64,000 nucleotides of DNA from an uncultured bacterium (GCA_950022495.1 CATLLJ010000003.1:125510-189509); one strand, 5' to 3'; shown: positions 52,107 through 63,348, counted from the first letter of the stretch. Numbers and translations are program-made. Notes: generated by a model from the sequence alone, not told the origin.

Positions 52107-53952
52107 TATTGTCTCCGATATAAATTTCTTCAACATTATGAGTTATTCCGCCTAAATTTGACGGGTATATGTTTTTAAACTTATTTCTAAGTGCCACAAT
52201 TCTTACTGGAGAATAGATATAAACAAAAGGCTTTTCATCATATACAATCTCCTGATATTTGTCATAATATTTTTTACGGTTCTCAAATTTTGTGGCAAGA
52301 GCCCCTTGAGTAAAATAATAATCTATTTCTTTTTCCCAAGGAAGAATTCCTTTTTTACCTTCTGCTGGTGTTCGCTGGTTGAATATGTGGAGTCTTCCGT
52401 CAGACAACCATACGTTTTTGCCTCCATTAGGTTCAAGAGGTGAACCTGTCAATCCCATTATAACCATATCCCAGTCAAATGTGCTTACAAGTTTATTTAC
52501 AAGGGAATTAAATTCAACAGGTTTAAAATTAACTTTCATACCTAATTCTTCAAGGTCTTGTTTTACCATAACACCTATTGCTTCACGTTCGGTATTTCCT
52601 GCGTTTGTATAAAGGTCAAATTCGACACGGTTACCGTCTTTGTCAAATAATCTGCCTTTTTTATCAGTGTAAAAACCTGATTTTTTAAGGAGTTCACGAG
52701 ATTTATTTAAATTTTTATCATAAGATTTTAAGTTTTTATTTAAGAATATAGAATTTAAACTTTCGGGTGTAAATAACGGCTCGCCTATGCCATTAGCAAT
52801 ATTTAGAACCATATTCTTGCGGTCAATTGCATAATCTACAGCCTGTCTGAAATTTTTATCCTGAAACCATTTTTGTTTAACAGGATTTACATAATATTTA
52901 CCTTTGTCATCTTTACGGTTGTTCATATTCATTGAAAGATGCATTGTTCCTGTATCAGGACCGAGATTATAGAGTTTAAAATCAGAATGGGGCTCTACAG
53001 ATTTATATCTTGCAACTTTTGAACCTTGTAATGATATAATATCAAGCTCTTTTGCTTCAAATTTTAAAACTTCATTATTCAAATCACCGACAATTAGATA
53101 AACCAATTTATTTAGATATGGCAGTTTTTCGTCTTTTGTATTTATTTCATAGTAATTAGGATTACGTTCAAATACTACACGCTGTGCAGGAACGTATTCT
53201 TTTAATTTAAATGCTCCGGAAGTTACAAAATCTGCAGGTTTCGTGGTTGTAGATAGAAAACTGTCAAAATATGCATTTCCTTTTTTTATTGCAGGCATGA
53301 ATACGTGTTTTGGTGCAATTGGGGTGGATAGCATTCTGATAAACGGTGCAAATGGTTTCGGTGTAACAAATTCAACAGTATAATTGTCAAGTTTTCTTAC
53401 TGTCGGAAGTTTACCATCAATAACAATAGAATCTCGAGTGGAGGTCTCGCCCATCCCTGCAAAAATTATATCTCTCCACGTGAAAACAACATCGTCTGCC
53501 GTTATCGGCTTACCATCTGACCATTGAATACCTTTTCTTAATTTTATTGTGTAGGTTTTGCCGTCAGGTGAAATTGTATATGATTTTGCAAGTTTTGGTG
53601 CAGGCTGCCCTGTAATAGGATTAGTTGTTAAAAGTCCGTCATACATAATCCCAGCCATAGTTGAAGATGTATTGTCTTTTGAATTAAAAGGGTTGAATGT
53701 TTTTGGACCTTCACCGATGGTTGAAGAGATGAGTTCTCCGCCAAATTTTCCAACCGGTGCTTGCGATTGAAGATAATCAACGCCGTTTATTGTGACATTT
53801 TTAGGTGCCGGATAGTTTATTAAAACTTGTTTATTTTCAGAATTTTGTGAGTTATTGCTGGTATAATCCGGCATGTCTTTTACTAAACATGCTTTGCATA
53901 ATACTGCAATGAGTAATATAACCAGTAATACCCTAAAAACTCTCCTAATCAT
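52093..53952 (-). CDS. oppA: Peptide/oligopeptide ABC transporter substrate-binding protein
   Basis: SBP_bac_5 family, about 619 residues. N-terminal hydrophobic segment (MIRRVFRVLLVILLIAVLCK) with Cys residues that may serve as a lipobox, though not a perfect one. TYTIKLRKGIQWSDGKPITA is the family signature, followed by VVFTWRDIIF and FRQAVDYAIDRKNM. Start taken at ATG 53952 although a TTG at 53970 is also possible. First gene of the opp unit; overlaps oppB by 14 bp. Confidence 0.92.
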   Translation of the reverse strand: MIRRVFRVLLVILLIAVLCKACLVKDMPDYTSNNSQNSENKQVLINYPAPKNVTINGVDYLQSQAPVGKFGGELISSTIGEGPKTFNPFNSKDNTSSTMAGIMYDGLLTTNPITGQPAPKLAKSYTISPDGKTYTIKLRKGIQWSDGKPITADDVVFTWRDIIFAGMGETSTRDSIVIDGKLPTVRKLDNYTVEFVTPKPFAPFIRMLSTPIAPKHVFMPAIKKGNAYFDSFLSTTTKPADFVTSGAFKLKEYVPAQRVVFERNPNYYEINTKDEKLPYLNKLVYLIVGDLNNEVLKFEAKELDIISLQGSKVARYKSVEPHSDFKLYNLGPDTGTMHLSMNMNNRKDDKGKYYVNPVKQKWFQDKNFRQAVDYAIDRKNMVLNIANGIGEPLFTPESLNSIFLNKNLKSYDKNLNKSRELLKKSGFYTDKKGRLFDKDGNRVEFDLYTNAGNTEREAIGVMVKQDLEELGMKVNFKPVEFNSLVNKLVSTFDWDMVIMGLTGSPLEPNGGKNVWLSDGRLHIFNQRTPAEGKKGILPWEKEIDYYFTQGALATKFENRKKYYDKYQEIVYDEKPFVYIYSPVRIVALRNKFKNIYPSNLGGITHNVEEIYIGDNNGNN

Positions 53953-54166
53953 GCTTTCAGGATAACACAAAAAGTGATAAATGTATTCTCTTAATGGTTA
54001 GTTATGATTAGTTTTATTAATGATTACGAAATGTTGTGATATTTATACATTATTTATTGCTTTTATTCTTTGTCATGTTGTACAATTTTAAAAAAGTCGT
54101 CGAAAAGGCATGCTTTTTATTTTTGGGAAGTTAATTTACAGACTATATCAAACTATGGAGGTTAAT

Positions 54167-56188
54167 GTGTCAGATAGCAGTACATGTTTAGAAGAATCTT
54201 TGAACTTATCCGAAAATGCGGTAAAAGTTCTGGAAAGAAGATACCTGAAAAGAGACAAAGATGGTAATTGCACCGAAACTCCTGCAGATATGTTCCGCAG
54301 AGTAGCAGATACTATCGCTTCAGGTGATTTGCAATTCGGAAAATCTCAATCAGAAGTTAAAGAACTTTCTGATAGATTTTATAAAGCAATTACAAATCGT
54401 TATTTTATGCCAAATTCCCCTACTTTAATGAATGCCGGCAGAGAATTAGGACAGTTGGCAGCTTGTTTTGTATTACCTGTAGAAGACAGTCTTGAAGGTA
54501 TTTTTGAAACTGTTAAAAATACTGCTCTAATTCATAAATCAGGCGGCGGAACAGGTTTTTCTTTCTCTAGATTAAGACCTAAAAACAGTGTAGTTCGATC
54601 TACAATGGGTGTATCTTCAGGTCCTGTTTCATTTATGGAAGTATTTAATGCTGCAACTGAAGCTGTTAAACAAGGCGGTACAAGACGCGGTGCTAATATG
54701 GGTATCTTAAGAGTTGACCACCCTGATATTATTGATTTTATTCACTGCAAATCTGATAACAATAAATTAAATAACTTTAATATTTCAGTAGCTATTACAG
54801 ATAAATTCATGGATGCTTACCTTGCCGGTGAAGATTATGATTTAATTAATCCTCAAAACAATGAAGTTGTAGGCAGAATGAATGCTAAAGAAGTATTTGA
54901 CTTAATTGTTGATGGTGCGTGGAGAAATGGAGAACCGGGTATCGTATTTATCGACAAAATGAATTCTGATAACCCTACACCTTTAGTAGGCCCTATTGAA
55001 TCAACAAATCCTTGCGGTGAAGTTCCGCTTCTTTCATACGAAGCTTGTAACTTAGGCTCAATTAACTTAGGTTTGATGATGAAAAAAGAGTCTAACGGCT
55101 GGTCAGTTGATTGGGATTTATTGGAAGAAACAACAAGAACTGCTATGAGATTTTTGGATAACGTAATTGCAGTAAACAATTATCCGCTTCCTCAAATTTC
55201 TGAAATGGTTCAAAATAATAGAAAAATCGGTCTTGGTGTTATGGGCTGGGCTGATATGTTAATGAAAATGGGCTTATCTTATAATTCAGAAGAGGGTACA
55301 AGATTAGCCGGTCAAGTTATGGAATTTATTGATTATGTTTCAAAAACAGAATCAATTGAACTGGCTAAAGAACGCGGCAGCTTTAATAACTTTAAAGGAT
55401 CAATTTATGATTCTGAAAATTACCTTTACAACAAATATAAAGGTAAATCTGCCGGTAAAATCTCTGATGGTAAATGGGCTGAAATCGATGCCGGAATTAA
55501 ACAATACGGTTTGAGAAATGCTACAACAACTTGTATTGCACCTACAGGTACAATTTCAATGATAGCTTCTGCTTCAGGCGGTGTTGAGCCTTTATTTGGT
55601 CTTGTATTCTCAAGATTGATTATGGATGGAACTGAAATGCTTGAAGTTAACCCAATCTTCAAAGATTATATGGTTTCAAATGGCCTTTATTCAGAAGCAA
55701 TGATGTCACAGATTGCTCAAGATGGTACAATTGCTCATGTTGATGGTGTTTCTGATGAAGTTAAACAAATCTTTGCAACCGCTCATGATGTTTCACCTTA
55801 CTGGCACGTAAAAATGCAGGCTGCATTCCAATTACATACTGATAACGCAGTTTCTAAAACAGTAAACTTTGTAGAATCAGCGACTCGTGAAGATATTCAA
55901 GAAGCTTACATTTTGGCTTATAAAAATAATTTGAAAGGTATAACTGTTTACAGAAATAATTCTCGTCAATTCCAGCCAATGAACTTGGAAGCTAAAAAAA
56001 CAGAAAAAACAGTTGAAATGAAGCCTGTTGAATCAAAGCCTATCGTTGAAGAAAAGAGTGAGTCAGTTGAAGATTATGCACCAACCGGTGAAATTAAAAC
56101 AGTAAAATGCCCTGAATGCGGAACTGAAATTCAGATGGCAGAAGGTTGTTTTATTTGCCTTAACTGCGGATATTCAGGTTGTTCATAA
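54167..56188 (+). CDS. nrdJ: Adenosylcobalamin-dependent ribonucleoside-diphosphate reductase (class II)
   Basis: About 673 residues. Start at GTG 54167: GGAGG lies 5 nt upstream, whereas the in-frame ATG 54155 overlaps that RBS and ATG 54110 lies well upstream of it. MPNSPTLMNAGRELGQLAAC, HKSGGGTGFSFSRLRPK and QGGTRRGANMGIL; the radical-site loop STNPCGEVPLL (N-x-C-x-E) and the later IAPTGTISMIASASGGVEP are class II landmarks. The C-terminus ends in a zinc ribbon CPECGTEI ... CLNCGYSGCS carrying the redox cysteines. No activase or NrdB is needed. Oxygen-independent dNTP synthesis needing B12; no cobalamin riboswitch is seen upstream. Confidence 0.94.
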   Translation: MSDSSTCLEESLNLSENAVKVLERRYLKRDKDGNCTETPADMFRRVADTIASGDLQFGKSQSEVKELSDRFYKAITNRYFMPNSPTLMNAGRELGQLAACFVLPVEDSLEGIFETVKNTALIHKSGGGTGFSFSRLRPKNSVVRSTMGVSSGPVSFMEVFNAATEAVKQGGTRRGANMGILRVDHPDIIDFIHCKSDNNKLNNFNISVAITDKFMDAYLAGEDYDLINPQNNEVVGRMNAKEVFDLIVDGAWRNGEPGIVFIDKMNSDNPTPLVGPIESTNPCGEVPLLSYEACNLGSINLGLMMKKESNGWSVDWDLLEETTRTAMRFLDNVIAVNNYPLPQISEMVQNNRKIGLGVMGWADMLMKMGLSYNSEEGTRLAGQVMEFIDYVSKTESIELAKERGSFNNFKGSIYDSENYLYNKYKGKSAGKISDGKWAEIDAGIKQYGLRNATTTCIAPTGTISMIASASGGVEPLFGLVFSRLIMDGTEMLEVNPIFKDYMVSNGLYSEAMMSQIAQDGTIAHVDGVSDEVKQIFATAHDVSPYWHVKMQAAFQLHTDNAVSKTVNFVESATREDIQEAYILAYKNNLKGITVYRNNSRQFQPMNLEAKKTEKTVEMKPVESKPIVEEKSESVEDYAPTGEIKTVKCPECGTEIQMAEGCFICLNCGYSGCS

Positions 56189-56209
56189 TTTTTAAAACTG
56201 AATAGTTCT

Positions 56210-56238
56210 AAAAAAGAGCCTTATTAAGGCTCTTTTTT
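56210..56238. terminator. Terminator of nrdJ
   Basis: 13-bp perfect stem AAAAAAGAGCCTT with its complement and a 3-nt loop ATT, T-run included; bidirectional form. Confidence 0.88.
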
Positions 56239-56247
56239 ATTTGCAAA

Positions 56248-57458
<1,211 letters not shown>

Positions 57459-57462
<4 letters not shown>

Positions 57463-57941
57463 GGGGTAATTACCTCTCTCTGATCTTTTTCTTCTTTATT
57501 TAGAATAGTTCCGTGGTCTTTATATTTTTTCAATATGAAGTGAGTTGCTGTACTTAAGATACTATCAAGAGTTGATAATTTATCAGATACAAAATTAGCA
57601 ATTTCTTTTAATGTCTTTTCTTCCAAAATAACCATCAAGTCATATCCGCCTGAAATTAAATAAACAGCTTTAACTTCAGGATAATTATAAATACGTTCTG
57701 CAAGGTGGTCAAACCCTTTGCCTCTTTGCGGCGTAACTTTTACTTCAATAAGTGCCATAACTTTTTCTATAGAAGTTTTTTCCCAATTTATCAAAGTATG
57801 ATAACCGCAGATAATTCCTTCTTTTTCCAGATTAGTAAGTTCGTTTAAAACTTCTTCTTCCGAATGTCCGAGTAAAACTGCAAGTTCTTTAAAATCAATA
57901 CGGCTATTTTTTTCAATAATAGCTAATAACTCATCTCTCAT
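57459..57941 (-). CDS. Lrp/AsnC family transcriptional regulator
   Basis: 160 residues. N-terminal winged helix-turn-helix (IDFKELAVLLGHSEEEVLNE), then the RAM ligand-binding domain (VMALIEVKVTPQRGKGFDHL, YPEVKAVYLISGGYDLMV). AGGAGG lies 6 nt before the ATG. Overlap with the aminotransferase gene suggests it controls that gene in response to an amino acid. Confidence 0.92.
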
Positions 57942-57998
57942 CCTTCATCCTCCTGTATTTTATTAAATTATACCAGAAAATGGGTATATAATCTCAAA

Positions 57999-58265
57999 TT
58001 ATTTAGTAAATTTAGAGATGAAATTTTCTAACCAGGATTTTTTTAAACCAACTACTTCTTCATAATTTTTAGGTAATTTTGATGCCATTTCAAATGAGTC
58101 TACTGCAACATTGCTGTCAAACAAACTTTTATGTTCTTCTTTTTCTTTTTTCTGTTTGCCACGCATCATATAACCGGTATTACCGCCGCTTCCGCCATCA
58201 TTATTCATATTAGCGGCTGCTTTGATTATAGGTTGTGTCCTTCCAATGTTTGCATCGAAACTCAT
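57999..58265 (-). CDS. Hypothetical small protein
   Basis: 88 residues, hydrophilic. Start FDANIGRTQPIIKAAANM, a Gly/Asn-rich segment, a Lys/Glu-rich stretch, then a C-terminal helix with Trp (VGLKKSWLENFISKF). No known family, no signal peptide. It lies 57 bp upstream of the lrp-type gene, in the same direction. Confidence 0.6.
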   Translation of the reverse strand: MSFDANIGRTQPIIKAAANMNNDGGSGGNTGYMMRGKQKKEKEEHKSLFDSNVAVDSFEMASKLPKNYEEVVGLKKSWLENFISKFTK

Positions 58266-58488
58266 TTTTCCGATCCTTATATTTTTCCCTATATATATAA
58301 AGTATTTTTTTCTTAAGTTTTGTTAAAAATCAGCTGAAATTGTTACAAAAATTAATAATTGTACAAGGGTAAAATCAACACTATTTCTTACTTTTGTTCA
58401 TGTATTACTTTTTGTTACAATTATTTTTTTTATTGAATTTTTAGAAAAATTAATCCGTTAATATATAAAGAGAGTTTTCGAGGTCGAC

Positions 58489-59394
58489 ATGTCATTAGTA
58501 ATTAATTCCACATTAGAATATCTGCAGAGCCGGTTGAACATACCGGCAGCTAGAATGCAGGTTTATGCGGATAAAACTATTGAACAAATTTTAGAAGCAG
58601 AAGCTGCTGCCGGTAATCAGGAAGCTATCAAGCTTGCTGCAGACATGTTTACTGACCCTAATCAACTGGTGGAATTATTTCAACTTGCCGATCCTCAAAA
58701 TAAACTCGTTATTATGAACTCTATGACTTCAGTTCAACTCGAAAAACTCGTACCAATGCTTGAAACTGATGATTTGTTACAGGGATTGCAGTTCTTTACT
58801 CAAGATTCATTAATGGATTTATTGAAAGATATTCCAAAAGAAGAACTTATTAAAACAGTATTCCAATTATTCTCTCAGCGTCAAGTTATAGAATATATGC
58901 CTGAAAAAGAGTTAGATAATCTTTTGACCGGTACAGATATGAATAAAAATTTATTATTAGATAATCTAAGATATATTCCTGAAATGTATCTTCAACAAAT
59001 GTTGGAAAGTGTCAAAGGTGAAGAGGTTCAAGCAGGATCCGCCGAGTTGATAAGACAGGTTGGACTGCTTGGTGATTTGGAATACAAACATGCTATTTTA
59101 AATTTACAGCCAACTCAAAAGCAGCAATTGACCTTAGCTATAACTTCTACAGATCAAAAACTTTATGAGAAGTTTAATACAGATGCATATACTCACATGA
59201 TTAGCCGTGAACGTGAAAAAGACGAAATCATAAAATCTATGGGGGTTATTAAGCCTGAATATTTAGAAAAGATGATGAATAAACTTCCGCAGGATTTATT
59301 GGCTATTGTTACCACACAAATTGATACGGATAAATTTGCAGACGCTTTAATAAACAAATTCCCTGAACTTTTAGCTAAATTTGTTGCTGGCTAG
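58489..59394 (+). CDS. Helical-repeat protein, MgtE-N/FliG-like
   Basis: 301 residues, all-helical, with repeated short motifs of the type DLLKDIPKEELIKTVFQL, VIEYMPEKELDNLLTG and MMNKLPQDLLAIVTTQID. These recall the superhelical N-domain of MgtE or FliG-type armadillo units, which is an inference. No membrane segment. RBS GAGG lies before the ATG. Its stop codon sits within the first unit of a tandem repeat. Confidence 0.7.
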   Translation: MSLVINSTLEYLQSRLNIPAARMQVYADKTIEQILEAEAAAGNQEAIKLAADMFTDPNQLVELFQLADPQNKLVIMNSMTSVQLEKLVPMLETDDLLQGLQFFTQDSLMDLLKDIPKEELIKTVFQLFSQRQVIEYMPEKELDNLLTGTDMNKNLLLDNLRYIPEMYLQQMLESVKGEEVQAGSAELIRQVGLLGDLEYKHAILNLQPTQKQQLTLAITSTDQKLYEKFNTDAYTHMISREREKDEIIKSMGVIKPEYLEKMMNKLPQDLLAIVTTQIDTDKFADALINKFPELLAKFVAG

Positions 59395-59396
59395 GG

Positions 59397-59559
59397 GGTA
59401 AATGTAGCTTACTAATATTGGTGTGATATGCGAAATTGTTGGCAAGCGGGGGGTAAATGTAGTTTCATCAATGTTGGTGTGGTATGTCCTGATGTTGGCT
59501 AGGGGTAGTGGTAAATGTAGCTACCAATGTTGGTGTGGTATGTCCTGATGTTGGCTAGG
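59397..59559. repeat. Three tandem repeats of about 50-58 bp
   Basis: Units start at 59397, 59452 and 59510 with GGTAAATGTAG and end in GTTGGCTAGG or a variant. The last two share AATGTTGGTGTGGTATGTCC. The end of the upstream gene (GTTGCTGGCTAGG at about 59383-59395) matches the unit end. No coding potential. Confidence 0.75.
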
Positions 59560-59584
59560 AAAGTGTAATATAATCAACATTCTG

Positions 59585-60070
59585 TTATATTCGTTCGCTT
59601 GTTAATGTTGAAATCGCAAGTTTTAATGCTTCGTCTGCAAATCGTTGTTTCATTTCAATTCTAGGTGTTTCTGGTGGTAGTTTTATTTCTTTAATTGTTA
59701 CGATATTATTGTATTTTAGTGAAATATAAACTAACCCCACCGGTTTTTCTTTGGTTCCGCCTGTAGGACCTGCAATTCCTGTAGTGCATAAGGCTATATC
59801 GCACCCTGTTCTTTTTTGCAAGCCGTTTGCCATAGCTTCTGCACATTTTTCACTGACTGCTCCGTAAGTGTTTAAAATATCCCAGCTAACACCTAGTATT
59901 TCATTTTTAGCTTCATTTGCATAAGTTACAAAGTTCAATTTTGTATATTCTGAACTCCCTGATACATCTGTTAATCTGGAGCTCAAAAGTCCTCCGGTGC
60001 AGGATTCTGCTGTAGCAATAGTTAATTTATTTTCAATTAAAATTTTTGCCAGTTGTTTTTCTAATGTCAT
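59585..60070 (-). CDS. pncC: CinA C-terminal domain protein / nicotinamide-nucleotide amidase
   Basis: 161 residues, single-domain form. TIATAESCTGGLLSSRLTDV, FVTYANEAKNEILGV, YGAVSEKCAEAMANG and CTTGIAGPTGGT are the PncC/CinA-C landmarks (catalytic Ser in the AESCTGG loop). Deamidates NMN in NAD salvage. 59 bp downstream of radA in the same direction. Confidence 0.94.
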   Translation of the reverse strand: MTLEKQLAKILIENKLTIATAESCTGGLLSSRLTDVSGSSEYTKLNFVTYANEAKNEILGVSWDILNTYGAVSEKCAEAMANGLQKRTGCDIALCTTGIAGPTGGTKEKPVGLVYISLKYNNIVTIKEIKLPPETPRIEMKQRFADEALKLAISTLTSERI

Positions 60071-60130
60071 TTTTACCTCGATTTATATTTCTAAAATGGA
60101 ATAAGTTCGGCTGGAGTGTTAGAATAGAAT

Positions 60131-61510
60131 TTAAACATTTACTCCCGGGGTAATACAAGCTGTAATTGCGTCAATTAAACGTTTCACGGGTACAGTTTTA
60201 ATTTTTTCATGTTGAATATTTCTGTTAGCGTATGGAATAATTGCTTTTTTAAATCCTGATGCAGCAGCTTCGTTAAGTCTCTTTTCAATATTGTTGACCG
60301 GATGAATTTCTCCTGATAAGCCGATTTCTCCAATTATAACGGTTTGTGAATCAACAACAACATCTCTGGCACAGGTTGCAATAGCAATTGCTATTCCTAA
60401 ATCTGCACTTGGTTCATCAACATCAACTCCGCCCATTACATTTATATAAACATCTTGTTTTGATAGGTTAAGACCGACCCTTTTTTCTAAAACTGCAAGG
60501 ATTTGGAGCACTCTGCTTGTATCAACACCATTTGTAACTCTTCTAGGCGTAGGGTAAGGTGTGGTACCAACAAGTGCTTGAATTTCTACGAGCAGTGGTC
60601 GTGTTCCTTCATTTGTTACGATTATTGCACTTCCCGGAATTGCCTCTTGCGAACGTTCATTTAAAAATAGTTCATTTGGATTTTTTACTTCAACAAGACC
60701 TTTTGTCTGCATCTCAAAAATTCCGACTTCGGATGTGTTTCCGAAACGATTTTTCATAGAACGCAGCATTCTGTATGATTTGTATTTGTCACCTTCAAAG
60801 TATATAACTGTGTCAACCATGTGTTCCAAAATCTTTGGACCTGCGATGTTTCCGTCTTTTGTAACGTGGCCGATAATAATAATCGTAATATTTTTAGTTT
60901 TTGCAATCTGCATTAAAATATTGCAGCATTCTCGTATCTGAGAAACGCTTCCGGCTGAACTGGTTATTGTCTGGGAATAAATTGCCTGAATACTATCAAT
61001 CACTATTGTATCCGGTTTTATTTCTTCAATTTGCTGGCGAATACTTTCTAAATTGGTTTGCGGATAAATATAAAGGTTTTCCGAGTTAACTTCAAGTCTG
61101 TTCGCTCTAAGTTTTAGCTGGCTTGCGGATTCTTCTGCTGATACATAAAGGATTTTCTGATTATTTTTAGCAAGTTCACCGCTTGTTTGAAGCAAAATAG
61201 TGGACTTTCCAATTCCCGGGTCTCCTGCAATTAGAACAAGTGAACCTTGAACTAGACCTCCCCCCAGTATTCTATCAAATTCAGAAATATTTGTGCTTAT
61301 ACGAACTTCTTCACCAATATGAATATCTGAAATCAGAGAAGGTTTTGTATCGTTGACAATACCCTGTGGTGAAGTTGTTTGAGGTTTTAAATTTGATTGA
61401 ACTTCTTCTGTGAAACTTCCCCAGGAATTGCATTCCGGACATTTGCCAAGATAACCGGCAGATTCATATCCGCATTGTTGACATACCCATTTTGATTTAA
61501 CTTTTGCCAT
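60131..61510 (-). CDS. radA: DNA repair protein RadA
   Basis: 459 residues. N-terminal four-cysteine zinc finger (CQQCGYESAGYLGKCPECNS), Walker A AGDPGIGKST, the RadA-specific KNRFGNTSEVG, and a C-terminal Lon-like domain (VMGGVDVDEPSADLGIAIAI, IGEIGLSGEI). Branch-migration helicase in recombination repair. Confidence 0.97.
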   Translation of the reverse strand: MAKVKSKWVCQQCGYESAGYLGKCPECNSWGSFTEEVQSNLKPQTTSPQGIVNDTKPSLISDIHIGEEVRISTNISEFDRILGGGLVQGSLVLIAGDPGIGKSTILLQTSGELAKNNQKILYVSAEESASQLKLRANRLEVNSENLYIYPQTNLESIRQQIEEIKPDTIVIDSIQAIYSQTITSSAGSVSQIRECCNILMQIAKTKNITIIIIGHVTKDGNIAGPKILEHMVDTVIYFEGDKYKSYRMLRSMKNRFGNTSEVGIFEMQTKGLVEVKNPNELFLNERSQEAIPGSAIIVTNEGTRPLLVEIQALVGTTPYPTPRRVTNGVDTSRVLQILAVLEKRVGLNLSKQDVYINVMGGVDVDEPSADLGIAIAIATCARDVVVDSQTVIIGEIGLSGEIHPVNNIEKRLNEAAASGFKKAIIPYANRNIQHEKIKTVPVKRLIDAITACITPGVNV

Positions 61511-61545
61511 AGATTAATTATAGTCCTTAATTCTAAGTCTGTATT

Positions 61546-62070
61546 CTACATGTGTTTACTTTGTATTTCTTCAATAAGTTTTTTTGCATTTTTTACAAGA
61601 GTTTCATAGTCTGAATTGTTATCAATAACGTAATCCCAATTCTCAATATGATCAAGTCCGGTTTCTGTAATGTCGTCCTCTCCGACAAGATTTCCTCTGT
61701 TCATTCGCGTTTTTCTTGCTGCTTCGACTCTTATTGAAATAGCACCTGCAGATTTGAATACATCATATTCATGTTGAACCCGAACATCAGTAATCATTAA
61801 ATTGCCATCCTGTGCAATAATTTTTTTTAGCCAGTAATCGGGATGTTGTGCTCTGCCCCAGTTTCCTAACTTGATTAAATCAGGACGATATATTGACTTG
61901 TTTTGCTCGATTTCATCATAGGTCAACCCTTTTTCTTGCCCGTAAGTCAGCTTTATAATATCGCCAATAGCACAGCGTCTGAACTCCGGCATTTGTTCAA
62001 GCATAATTTTAGCAAGAGTGTCTTTGCCGGAATATTGCTTACCAGAAAATATAATTATTTTATCAGCCAT
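61546..62070 (-). CDS. P-loop nucleoside/phosphomevalonate-type kinase
   Basis: About 174 residues. Start at ATG 62070 (AAGGA 8 nt upstream). The P-loop is FSGKQYSGKDTLAK; GDIIKLTYGQEKG, LITDVRVQHEYDVFKSAGAI and ARKTRMNRG (lid) follow. The GKxxSGKD loop and LMITDVR segment resemble dNMP kinase/phosphomevalonate-kinase-like families; the substrate is unknown. 36 bp upstream of radA, likely the same unit. Confidence 0.75.
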   Translation of the reverse strand: MADKIIIFSGKQYSGKDTLAKIMLEQMPEFRRCAIGDIIKLTYGQEKGLTYDEIEQNKSIYRPDLIKLGNWGRAQHPDYWLKKIIAQDGNLMITDVRVQHEYDVFKSAGAISIRVEAARKTRMNRGNLVGEDDITETGLDHIENWDYVIDNNSDYETLVKNAKKLIEEIQSKHM

Positions 62071-62124
62071 TATAAAATCCTTTTTTCCCATATTATCATT
62101 AATTTTTAATGCTGTAAATTCACA

Positions 62125-62197
<73 letters not shown>

Positions 62198-62211
62198 AAT
62201 GAGCTTAGTTT

Positions 62212-62637
62212 TTATATTTCAGTACTGCCAATTATGGAAAGTATTATGAAAATTTTTAATGTTATTATTATCCCCAGGATAGCTAATATGAACCATAAAC
62301 GAATCCAGCTTTTTTGAGCTTCGTTGAATTCTTGTGTGCTTTCCCATTCTTTTGATTCCCACGCCCATTTGTTTCCGGCAAATCCGAACCAGATTGAAAT
62401 AGCTAAAGGTCCAATTATGGGTATAATGCAAGCTGGAAAATACAAAAGGGTAATATATTTTTTATGCATTATGCCCCAGATCCAGTTCATTAAAAAAGCA
62501 CCCCAGTTGAAATGTCTGATTTCTAAAGGTAAATTTTTATCTTGTTGAATCCATTCTCCGCAGAATTTACACTTTTTTGCATTTGAACTAATTTCGGCTC
62601 CGCAATACTGGCATATTATATTTTCTGTATTATCCAT
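62212..62637 (-). CDS. Zinc-ribbon membrane protein
   Basis: 141 residues; start ATG 62637 with GGAG 9 nt upstream. N-terminal zinc ribbon (CQYCGAEISSNAKKCKFCGE), then an aromatic segment FNWGAFLMNWIWGIMHKK and two or three membrane helices. Resembles small DUF-type 'zinc-ribbon plus helices' membrane proteins; function unknown. Confidence 0.75.
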   Translation of the reverse strand: MDNTENIICQYCGAEISSNAKKCKFCGEWIQQDKNLPLEIRHFNWGAFLMNWIWGIMHKKYITLLYFPACIIPIIGPLAISIWFGFAGNKWAWESKEWESTQEFNEAQKSWIRLWFILAILGIIITLKIFIILSIIGSTEI

Positions 62638-62807
62638 AAAACTCTTCTCCAATTACTGATTGTGTTTTTATGATATAACTTTGCGAATATGATGTCAATC
62701 AAAATTTTTGTTCACAATATTACAAATTGTAATAAATTTTGTTTTTGGTAACAAGTTTTTTAATATTTATGTATTATAACAATATAATAATTTAAAGGAC
62801 GGCATAC

Positions 62808-63347
62808 ATGATTAATTTTCAAACAATTTCTTTTAAAGGTCTAAACAATACATTACAAAGTTTGCAAGCTAATACACAAGTTCAAAGTAATCAGGTTAAC
62901 AGCTTAGAACGTTCACCGATGATTGATTCTGTATCTTTTTCCGGCAAGCGAAATAAACCTTTAGAAGATAAGATTTATGACGTTGAAGAACTGGAAGTTG
63001 TAGAAGCAGAACCTTATATTGTTTCTGACGATGATGTTGAAGTTTTAGATGTTGAGCCGGATAATTATCCTGAAATTATTTCGTTAGATGACCAAATGCG
63101 TAGACAAAAAGAAGAACAGGAAGAAGAAGATAGAAGAAGACAAGAACAGTTAGATATTCAGCTTAATGACGATTTGATTATGTATGGTGTTGTTATGCCT
63201 GAACTGATGGGAGTTTATGAAGCTGAAAATCCTTCTATTCAAACATTAGATGATGCTGAAGATGTGCTTCATGACTATAATGATTTTTCTCAAGGGTTAG
63301 ATGAACCTGATATTGATGCTGGCTTTGACGATTTTGGCGGTTTTTAA
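62808..63347 (+). CDS. Hypothetical acidic protein with short FKG/FSGK motifs
   Basis: 179 residues, very acidic. MINFQTISFKGL at the start and VSFSGK at residues 43-48 look like a repeated short motif. Then DVEELEVVEAEP and DDDVEVLDVEPD repeats, a charged helix (RRQKEEQEEEDRRRQEQL), and an acidic tail ending in FDDFGGF. RBS AAAGGA. No signal peptide, no known family. Confidence 0.65.
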   Translation: MINFQTISFKGLNNTLQSLQANTQVQSNQVNSLERSPMIDSVSFSGKRNKPLEDKIYDVEELEVVEAEPYIVSDDDVEVLDVEPDNYPEIISLDDQMRRQKEEQEEEDRRRQEQLDIQLNDDLIMYGVVMPELMGVYEAENPSIQTLDDAEDVLHDYNDFSQGLDEPDIDAGFDDFGGF

Positions 63348-63348
63348 T

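Noticed and set aside
53971..54166. Possible cobalamin riboswitch before the B12-dependent reductase gene
   Set aside because: No B12-box-like sequence or suitable helices seen in the leader.
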